From: Eimeria necatrix
Taxonomy: Eukaryota > Apicomplexa > Conoidasida > Eucoccidiorida > Eimeriidae
Length of the DNA stretch: 27,431 nucleotides
NCBI RefSeq assembly: GCF_000499385.1
Contig: NW_013654313.1
Span: forward strand, 2,501-29,931
Direction: 5' to 3'
Shown: positions 20,886 to 27,431 of the stretch, piece by piece
Layout: every line of letters starts with the position of its first letter
Numbering within the stretch: the stretch's first letter is position 1
Notes under the pieces: model-generated
Databases searched by the model: none
What the model was told of the DNA's origin: nothing
What the model saw: only the letters and a program-made list of their open reading frames with translations
Program-made: the position numbers and the translations under genes

Positions 20886-20937
20886 ATGTAAGTCACAGGC
20901 TCCAGCTGGGTGTTCGTATCGTCGATATCCATTTTCG
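20886..20937 (+). CDS. Possible micro-exon of a PLC-like (PI-PLC X domain) phosphodiesterase
   Basis: Bases 20886-20937 are bounded by a good acceptor (TTGCCTCCACAG) and by GT at 20938-20939. They read VSHRLQLGVRIVDIHFR in one frame. The pattern QL-x-GVR-xx-D(I/L) is characteristic of the strand that follows the first catalytic histidine in PI-PLC X-domain proteins. That is family knowledge; here only the short motif is visible. The exon is 52 nt, the same length as the RAP micro-exon at 23617, and follows TTTAGGG arrays. The catalytic histidines and any neighbouring exons were not found. CTG-rich sequence follows, as in introns elsewhere. It could also be a chance match. Confidence 0.3.
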
Positions 20938-20938
20938 G

Positions 20939-21009
<71 letters not shown>

Positions 21010-21094
21010 TTGTTGCTGCTGCTGCTGTTTCTGCCGCTATTTCTGCTGCAGCTGCTGCTTTTTCCTTCCTTCAGCTTGCTGCGACCGGCGTTGC

Positions 21095-21133
<39 letters not shown>

Positions 21134-21503
21134 GGCTGTTGTTGTTGCTGCTGCAGCGGGCTTCTTCTCCTGCTGCTCCCTCTGCTGCTGCTACTTGTGC
21201 TCACTCACTTTGCAGAAGCTTTTTAGTTTTCTGCAGCAAATAGCTGTTGCTGTTTGCTGCTGCTGCTGCTGCTGCTGCGGAGTCCGCCGTGGGGCTGCAG
21301 CAGCCCCGTCGAGCGACAGCTGCATGCAGCGCTGCTACTGCTGCTGCTGCTGCTGCTGCATATTTACTTAAAATTAAATAAATAATAAATTAAAAACCAA
21401 AATAAGTCATTTAATTCAAAATAAATCAGCTTTTATGATTATTTGTCTAGACTGAAGCTGCTGCAGCGCGAGCCCAGGCAGCCGGGGGCCCCCAGGGGCC
21501 TCA

Positions 21504-21545
<42 letters not shown>

Positions 21546-21616
21546 CTGCTGCTGCTGCTCTTCTGCTGCTGCTTGAAAGAACTTAAAGTACAGTAATTCA
21601 ACGGAAGGTGTCAGAT
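20938..21616. other. CTG-rich and short AT-rich region upstream of the RAP gene
   Basis: CTG tracts lie at 20940-21030, 21092-21160, 21255-21280 and 21510-21575, with an AT-rich stretch at 21361-21430. TTTTTCCTTCCTTCAG (about 21059-21074) and CACTCACTTTGCAG (about 21203-21217) look like splice acceptors, so exons of the upstream fragment may lie here. None carries recognisable text. The 3' end of this interval must include the 5' region of the RAP gene. Confidence 0.4.
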
Positions 21617-22099
21617 ATGGCAGCACCAACGGTAGCTGCGACTGCAGCAGCAGCAGCAGCAGCTGCAGCAGCAGCAGCAGCAGCGTCGGCAGCAGCAAGA
21701 GCACCAGTGCAGAGGGGGGCCTGCGCCCGCCAGCTGCACGGTATTAGCCTGAATAAGCATTTAGGCTATTTTGCTGCTGCAACAAGGCAAGGTGCTGCTG
21801 CTGCTGCTGCCGCTGCTGCTGCTGCTGCTGCTGCTGCTGCGCCTGCAGCAATCCGGCCAGCAGCGGCACAGCTGAGCTCTTTTGCTGCTGCACCGGGCAA
21901 GCCTGCAGCCAATGCGCTAAAAGCAGCAGCAGCAGCAGCAAAAGAGGCTATGGCAGCGGCAGCAGAAGCAGCAGCAGGAGCAGCACCGGAAGCTACCGCA
22001 GCAGGAGTAGTAGCAGCAACGGCAGCAGCAGCAACAGCAGCAGACAACGTGACGCTGGAAGATATAGGGGATGCCTTTGCCACAGTAAGGGGCCTTCTT

Positions 22100-22131
<32 letters not shown>

Positions 22132-22276
22132 GCAGCAGAAACAGCAGCAGCAAGCGCGATGCAGCAGCAGTTATTCAGGGCCGCAGCTGCAGCAAGAAGC
22201 AGCAGGGCTTTTACGTTCGCTGTCGGGCGCTTTAGCAGCAGCAGCAGCAACAACAACATCAGCAGCAGACTCCAAG

Positions 22277-22311
<35 letters not shown>

Positions 22312-22790
22312 CCCCAAGGCAGCTGCAACGGTGCAGCGAGCTGCTGCAGCAGAGTGGCAGCAAACGGAGTGCGCAGCCGTCGATCTGCTGCTGCGGGTCG
22401 CTTGCTGTGGCGTTCCTGCAGCAGCAGCAGCAGCTGCTGCTGCTGCAGCAGCAGCAGCTGCTGCTGCTGCTCCACAAGCTACAGCAGCAAGTGCTGCAGC
22501 AACGGCAGCAGCAGCAGCCGGCGAACCCAGCATGATTAGGGATGCGGAAGGCGTTGCTGCAGTGCTGCTGCTGCTGCAGCAGCTGCTGCACTCGCGCTGG
22601 CTGCCTACTGCGAAGCTGCTGCTGCTGCTGCAGCGGCTGCCGCTGCTGCTGCTGCAGGCGGAAGAGCAGCAGCAGAGGTGCACGTCCAGCTTCCTGCTGC
22701 TGCAGCTGCTGGCTGAAGCAGATGTGGGGCTGCTGCCGCAGCAGCAGTTCGACGCGCTCGTGCTGCTGCTGCTGCAGTATCTGGAGCAGT

Positions 22791-22829
<39 letters not shown>

Positions 22830-22930
22830 CCAACAGCAGCGGCAGCCTAAGTTGCTGCTGGAGAGGAGCAGCAGAAGAACCAGCCCGAGCTGCTGCTGCT
22901 GCTGCCCTACACTTGCTGCTGTGTGACCGT

Positions 22931-22972
<42 letters not shown>

Positions 22973-23300
22973 GCGCCACAGTGGCAGCAGAGAGCCAACC
23001 TTTTGCTGCAGCGGCTGCTGCTGCTGTCGAAAGACTGCGCCCAGAGCCCAGCGGGTAAACCCTAAACCCTAAACTCTAAACCCTAAACCCTAAACCCTAC
23101 CTCTGCGCTTCACTCTTGACCCTAAACCCTAAACCCTAGGGTTTGTAGGCCCTCGAGGGCTCACAGCTGTGAACGCGAGGGTTTTGACTCAAAATTAGGG
23201 TTTAGGGTTTAGGGTTTAGGGTTTGCTGCAGACTTGGAGTGCCTTCAGTGGTCGCTGGCGCTGCTGCAGCTCGGGGGGGGGCCCTCGTGGCTGCTGCCGG

Positions 23301-23341
<41 letters not shown>

Positions 23342-23395
23342 GAGACAGCAGCAGCGGCAAAGGAGAATCCACTGCAGCAGTTCCTTCAGTCGCTA

Positions 23396-23436
<41 letters not shown>

Positions 23437-24345
23437 AGCAGCAGGGAACACGCAGCAGCACCCGCTAGATAAGGAACACCTTGACGCCATCGTCAGCTAA
23501 ACCCTAAACCCTAAACCCTAAACCCTTTCTCTACTGCTGCCATGCCTAAACCCTACGCCTTCAACTTAGGGTTTAGGGTTTAGGGTTTAGGGTTTGGGGT
23601 TTGGGGTTTACTGCAGGTAGCGGCGCTGCGCCTTGACGGCCCCAAAAGCTTCTCCCAGCAAACCCTCCGTAAACCCTAAACCCTAAACCCTAAACCCTAA
23701 ACCCTAGCCCTGCAGCTTGAGGCCGGACTTGGAGTTGCTGCTTCCCAACTAATGTGATCTAGACCGCTAGGGTTTAGGGTTTAGGGTTTGTGGTTTAGGG
23801 TTTGGCTTGTCTGCTCCTTTGGCCCTCAAGGGCTGCGGCATGTGCGTCGAAGTCGCTACTCAAAGGTAAACCCTAAACCCTAAACCCTAAACCCTAAACC
23901 CTAAACCCTCGCGAGAGAGCCGCAGTTCCTGGACCCTACGCGCCAGCTTTAAACCCTAAACCCTAAACCCTAAACCCGAAACCCTTTACTCGCACGGGGC
24001 CACCGCTGACTGGTGTTTAGGGTTTAGGGCACAAAACCCTAAACCCTAAACAGGCGGGTACGGATTAGGGTTTAGGGTTTAGGGTTTTGTGTTCTATCAG
24101 AGACGTCTTCTTAAACCACCCGACTCGCCTGCGGGCAAAGATGGCCCTGTAAGTCTAAACCCTAAACCCTAAACCCTAAACCCTAAACCCTAAACCCTAG
24201 CCTTGTCTGCTTCTTGCCTCCGAAAGCCACGCTTATTTGCTGCAGTTGCTGCTGTTATTGTTGCTGCTGCGCAGGCGTCTTCGGCTGCTGCACCTGCAGC
24301 AGCAGCAGCCACTGCTGCTGCTCCCACATCACTTCGCTGCTTCAG

Positions 24346-24391
<46 letters not shown>

Positions 24392-24529
24392 CCTGGCAGC
24401 AGCACTGCGGGAGCAAGCAGCAGCAGCAGCAATTGCTTCTGTTGGTGTTGACTTAGCCTTTTTGCTGCGCCGCAGCTCCTGGCGGCCGCTGCTGCAGCAG
24501 CAATACCCGAGCATCTACTCTGCAGCACT

Positions 24530-24585
<56 letters not shown>

Positions 24586-24593
24586 TAGTCTAG
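21617..24593 (+). CDS. RAP-domain protein, probably organellar RNA-binding (five exons)
   Basis: Exons are 21617-23054, 23232-23491, 23617-23668, 24103-24148 and 24275-24593; all introns are GT...AG, phases 1, 0, 1 and 2 agree, and the product is 704 residues. The C-terminal RAP domain spans about 567-620. It has VAALRLDGPKSF (family pattern: hydrophobic strand, then DGP-x-x-F), then LNHPTRLRAKMALRLRLLHL, then PLLLLPHHF where the family has V-x-x-P followed by an aromatic. The usual Gly-Trp before that strand is replaced by QQQQ. Upstream, leucine-rich helical text (NVTLEDIGDAFATVRGLL, QQFDALVLLLLQYLEQF, LECLQWSLALLQLG) resembles the helical-repeat arrays found with RAP domains. In apicomplexans such proteins are mostly mitochondrial and bind RNA; that role is inferred here. 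Ala, Gln and Ser runs are frequent. The ATG at 21617 is the first after an in-frame stop at 21584. The tail ends in a long poly-Gln and TAG. Confidence 0.72.
23055..23231 (+). repeat. RAP gene intron 1: inverted telomere-like arrays
   Basis: This 177-base intron starts GTAAACCCTAAACCC, so the donor is part of the array. It has AAACCCT runs to about 23150, then TTTAGGG runs at about 23198-23224, and ends TTTGCTGCAG. The two halves are complementary. The middle holds GCCCTCGAGGGC, a perfect palindrome, and CACAGCTGTG. Confidence 0.9.
23492..23616 (+). repeat. RAP gene intron 2: inverted telomere-like arrays
   Basis: This 125-base intron starts GTCAGCTAAACCCTAAACC and ends TTGGGGTTTACTGCAG. AAACCCT copies fill the first 35 bases and TTTAGGG/TTTGGGG copies the last 45. 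Removing it joins ...HLDAI to VAALRLDGP in phase 0. Confidence 0.9.
23669..24102 (+). repeat. RAP gene intron 3: alternating telomere-like arrays
   Basis: This 434-base intron holds AAACCCT runs at about 23670-23706, 23869-23909, 23950-23983 and 24034-24051, and TTTAGGG runs at about 23769-23806, 24014-24029 and 24065-24087. The unique segments between them are 30-65 bases. One (about 23830-23865) is bordered by AG on the left and by GTAAACCC on the right, and could be an alternative exon. The acceptor is the second AG of TATCAGAG; only this choice keeps the RAP frame open. Confidence 0.85.
24149..24274 (+). repeat. RAP gene intron 4: AAACCCT array after donor, CTG tract before acceptor
   Basis: This 126-base intron starts with the strong donor GTAAGT and has six AAACCCT copies to about 24199. 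It ends in TTATTGTTGCTGCTGCGCAG. Here a CTG-type pyrimidine tract, not TTTAGGG, precedes the acceptor. The junction restores ...RAKMA-L-RLRLLHL in phase 2. Confidence 0.85.
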
Positions 24594-24731
24594 CAAAGAG
24601 GGCTTCTGCTGCCGCTGCTGCTTTATTTTCTTTCTTGCTGCTTTCCATGCCCTCACTCGCTGCTGCTGCTGCTCCGTCGGCCTCCGCTGCTGCCGCAGCT
24701 GCAGCTGCGCATGCACCCCAGAAGCAGCAGC

Positions 24732-24767
<36 letters not shown>

Positions 24768-24861
24768 TGTCTCACTGGGATCTATGCAGCAGCAGCGGCA
24801 GCAGCAGCTCTGGAGTACACGGCCCAAGCAGCAACAGAGGCGAAGACGCGCGGCAGCAGCC

Positions 24862-24896
<35 letters not shown>

Positions 24897-25496
24897 GGTT
24901 ACCTGGAGCTGCTGCTCTTGCTCTTGCTGCTGCTGCTGCTGCTTCCGCTGCAGCAGCAGCAAGAAACGTCGCCTGGCCTCTCGGCGGTTGTCGGAGAGAG
25001 GCCTGTGGGGGCAGCAGGAGCAGCAGCAAAAGTATAGTTTGCTGCTGCTGCTGCTGCAGCGGCAGCAGAAGCAATGGCAGCAGCAACAGTAGCTGCGGCA
25101 GGCAGCAGAAGCAGCTTGGTCTGCTGCAGCAGCGCAGCAAACCGCAGCAGCAGCAACACGCGCCAGCAGCAGCAGCGGCAGCAGCAACAAACGGCAGCAG
25201 CAGCAGCTGCTGCAGCAGCAGCAGCTGCAGCAGCAGCAGCTGCAGCAGCAGCAGCTGCAGCAGCAGCAGCTGCAGCAGCAGCAGCTGCAGCAGCAGCAGC
25301 AGCAGCAGCAGCTTACCTGTACGTGTGGCACCTGACCTGCAGCTTCAGTTTGCTGCAGCGGAGGCAGCAGCAGTTGCTGCTGCTGTTTATTTTGCTGCCG
25401 CCGGGCCCGCTGCCGCGGACTACAGACTCAGCAACATCAGCAGCAGCAATTCCAAACAGCCGCAGCTGCTGCTCCCACTCGGCGTTGTTCAGCAAG

Positions 25497-25546
<50 letters not shown>

Positions 25547-25755
25547 TGCTAGGGGAGGCACGCAGCTGCGGCTGTTGGCTCCACTGGGCGGGGGACGAGC
25601 AGCAGCAGCAGCAGCAGCACTGGCTGCTCGTGCTGCTGCTGTTGCTGCTGTTGTTATTGTTGCTGTTGCTGCTGCTGCTGCTGCCGACCCCACATTGAAA
25701 CCGGCGGGCTGGAGGAAGCAACTTGCTGCTGCTGCTGCGACGCTGGGGGGCCCCT

Positions 25756-25787
<32 letters not shown>

Positions 25788-25822
25788 GGCTGCCGCTCGC
25801 CCGTGTGCTGCTTGCTGTTCAT
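24585..25822 (-). CDS. Class-I release-factor-like (RF-1 domain) protein with GGS in place of GGQ
   Basis: Minus-strand exons are 25822-25317, 25002-24903 and about 24704-24585 (the last acceptor is uncertain because CAG repeats), about 241 residues. Exon 1 ends with ESVVRGSGPGGSKINSSSNC and LQVRCHTY. The junction (phase 2, donor CAG|GTAAGC) gives R, then PLSDNRREARRRFLLLL. This matches the RF-1 domain of short stop-codon-independent peptidyl-tRNA hydrolases such as mitochondrial MTRFR/C12orf65 and ICT1: G-x-GPGGQ-x-x-N, V-x-C-x-x-x-R, then N-R-x-x-A. The tail RVRAWKAARKKIKQQRQQK is basic, as expected for a ribosome-binding end. Residues 141-143 are GGS, not GGQ; the glutamine that drives hydrolysis is absent. 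The ATG at 25822 is the first usable Met of the frame, and an upstream exon or targeting sequence is possible. Both introns are CTG-rich in the sense strand. The substrate is probably a stalled organellar ribosome (inference). Confidence 0.7.
25210..25299. repeat. Six copies of a 15-bp unit in the release-factor-like gene intron
   Basis: CTGCAGCAGCAGCAG is repeated exactly six times (25210, 25225, 25240, 25255, 25270 and 25285). It lies inside intron 1 (25316-25003) of the minus-strand gene. Each unit has one CTGCAG palindrome. Confidence 0.9.
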
Positions 25823-26252
25823 GCCCGTCGCTGCGGCTTTCAGCTGCAGCGGGGGCTTCCGCGCATTGCCATGTTGAGGCTGCTGCTGCTGCTGCTGCTG
25901 CAGCGAAGCTGCTGCTGCTGCAGCAGCGGCAGCAGCAGCAGCAGCGGCAGCAGCAGCAGCCCAGCGCAACCTGCTGCTCTACTTTTATTTTATTAAATTT
26001 TTTGTTTTAATTTCAATTTTAGTCTTTTTGTTTTACACCTTGAGCGCAAAGGCCCTGGGGGCGCCCCCCCACGGCTGCTGCTGGGGCCCCCCGTCTCGGA
26101 GCAGCAGCAGCAGCAGCAGCAAGCTGCTGCTGCTGCTGCTGCTGCTGCTGCAGCGAGCACTTATAAAAGCGCCGCAGGTTCAGTCAATGACATTTTTTGA
26201 CTAAGGGAGAGATGTCTGTACACCGCAATGGGCTTTACGCCTCGCTAAACTG
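25823..26252. other. Interval between the divergent release-factor-like and transporter-like genes
   Basis: This presumably holds both promoters. It has CTG/CAG tracts at 25879-25960 and 26101-26152, and an AT-rich stretch at 25980-26035. A TATA-like TTATAAAA lies at 26161-26168, about 85 bases upstream of the ATG at 26253; its role is doubtful because apicomplexan promoters rarely rely on TATA boxes. GGCCCTGGGGGCGCCCCCCC near 26050 can form a small hairpin. Confidence 0.35.
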
Positions 26253-26274
26253 ATGGCTTCCCTGCGCTACAGCA

Positions 26275-26311
<37 letters not shown>

Positions 26312-26450
26312 GAGCGGCGGCTGCAGCAGCGGCGGCAGAAGCGGCCGCCAAAATCGCAGCAACAACAGCAGCAACAGGAGCAGTGGCCTCAGTACTGAGC
26401 GCAGCAGCAGTCACTGCCGCCGCAGCAGCAGCAGAGGCAGCAACAACAAG

Positions 26451-26502
<52 letters not shown>

Positions 26503-26625
26503 AAGCAGCCCAAGCCCCAAATGTTGCGAATGCTCCAGGGAATCGCAGGAGCAGCCGAGAGGTGCAGCTGCTTCGTGGCCCGAGCAGCAGCAGCGGCAGC
26601 AGCAGCGGCAGCAGCAGCCGACACC

Positions 26626-26657
<32 letters not shown>

Positions 26658-26766
26658 CCGCCCAGCAGGAGCAGCAGCAGCCTCAGCAGCGGGCGGCTGA
26701 GCGTGGTGAGCAGCAGCAGCAGCCGCAGGCGGCTCAGCGCGCAGGGCAGCCCCCCCCTCCCCCCCC

Positions 26767-26819
<53 letters not shown>

Positions 26820-27344
26820 CGCGTGCTGCTGGCAGCAGCAGCAGTTATTGTCTGCGGCAGCTTCAACGAAATCAGCGGAAGAATCCGCGCTGTGGCTTTG
26901 GGGGGTTTTGACCCTCTGGCTTGTCTTATGAATTCGGGGCTGCATGCAGCAGCCTACAGCCTAGCCCTCGTAACCCTAAACCCTAAACCCTAAACCCTAA
27001 ACCCTAAACCCTAAACCCTAGGCTCTGAGCCCGGCGCGTGGGCTCCGAGGGGTTTCTGCAAGGGCCTGTGGGGGGCTAGGGGGCTTCTTGGTTCGCGGCG
27101 GGCAGCTGTAGGACTCTAGGGTTTAGGGTTTAGGGTTTAGGGTTTAGGGTTTAGGGTTTAGGGTTTAGGGTTTAGGGTTTAGGGCGTGTGGTTTGTGAGT
27201 AGGGTTTGCTGCTGCTTTTCAAAGGAGTCAAATGGGCGCAGCTGCGTCTGCTGCTGCAGCAGCACTATTTGCTGCTGCTGCTCGTGGGCTTTCTTGACTC
27301 TGTGGGAATGACTATGGGCTTTATTGCGCAGCCCTATGTGCCAG
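26253..27344 (+). CDS. Possible MFS-type transporter, 5' part only
   Basis: Exon 26253-26969 starts at ATG and encodes a long Ser-rich stretch, then VLLAAAAVIVCGSF and MNSGLHAAAYSLAL. A donor (GTAACCC) follows. The next exon, 27203-27344, joins in phase 0 and reads LLQQHYLLLLLVGFLDSVG and MTMGFIAQPYVP, ending at GT 27345 in phase 1. The arrangement of a hydrophobic helix, FLD-S-V-G, more hydrophobic residues and a Pro-containing end resembles the first membrane helix of major facilitator transporters (family knowledge). With only one helix visible the assignment is weak. Translation might instead begin at the ATG at 26928, making the Ser-rich part non-coding. The intron (26970-27202) has AAACCCT after the donor and TTTAGGG before the acceptor. 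The gene continues beyond the window. Confidence 0.33.
26971..27184 (+). repeat. Inverted telomere-like arrays in the transporter-like intron
   Basis: AAACCCT repeats at about 26974-27019 follow the donor. TTTAGGG repeats at about 27117-27184 (nine to ten copies) precede the acceptor, with about 100 unique G-rich bases between. The layout is the same as in RAP introns 1 and 2, in a different gene. Confidence 0.9.
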
Positions 27345-27347
27345 GTA

Positions 27348-27431
<84 letters not shown>
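27348..27431 (+). repeat. Uninterrupted (GCT)28 at the window end
   Basis: 28 perfect GCT units run to the last base of the window, immediately after the donor GTA at 27345. It is the longest pure triplet run seen here and probably the start of the next intron. Its true length is unknown because the window ends inside it. Confidence 0.95.

Noticed and set aside
25210..25299. Regular 15-bp repeats as a possible CRISPR-like array
   Set aside because: There are no unique spacers between units; it is a simple tandem repeat in an intron of a eukaryotic gene.
26820..26925. Text VIVCGSF...RAVALGG resembling the C-terminus of folylpolyglutamate synthase
   Set aside because: Only about 20 residues match loosely, residues after the GSF are not hydrophobic as that family requires, and no other motif of the family is found upstream.

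Overview
The window looks like nuclear DNA of a coccidian apicomplexan, most likely an Eimeria species. Three things point there: dense CAG/CTG tracts that encode homopolymeric Ala, Gln and Ser runs inside otherwise conserved proteins; many interstitial arrays of the telomere-type heptamer AAACCCT/TTTAGGG; and intron-containing eukaryotic genes, including a vacuolar ATPase B subunit. I see no tRNA, rRNA, CRISPR array or transposase gene. CAG/CTG repeats contain no stop codon in any of the six frames, so open frame length means little here. Genes were called from conserved motifs, from non-repetitive text between repeats, and from splice sites whose reading phases agree.

Layout: 1-595 telomere-like arrays; about 596-4109 (-) an unrecognised repeat-rich gene; about 4531-6816 (+) an unrecognised multi-exon gene whose inferred exons join in phase; 6817-9161 no gene, with two arrays rich in CTAG/GCTAGC; 9162-11298 (+) V-ATPase subunit B, three exons; 12425-15107 (+) a CCCH zinc-finger protein, three exons; 15108-20885 a 5.8 kb AT-rich, strand-asymmetric block with a 1.3 kb degenerate AAACCCT minisatellite; 20886-20937 (+) a possible exon of a PLC-like phosphodiesterase; 21617-24593 (+) a RAP-domain protein, five exons; 24585-25822 (-) a class-I release-factor-like protein, three exons; 26253-27344 (+) the 5' part of a possible membrane transporter, cut by the window end.

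Two regularities link these genes. On the sense strand of the spliced genes, introns are rich in CTG while exon tracts are mostly CAG (with exceptions noted). AAACCCT arrays sit just after splice donors and TTTAGGG arrays sit just before acceptors, so several introns begin and end with arrays that could pair as a hairpin. The clearest case is the RAP gene, where the RAP core is carried on 52- and 46-nt micro-exons separated by telomere-like introns.

Functionally, the V-ATPase B subunit is housekeeping (proton pumping). The convergent RAP and release-factor-like genes both belong to families that act on organellar RNA or organellar translation, and their predicted stop codons lie in one shared 9-bp palindrome-like sequence.
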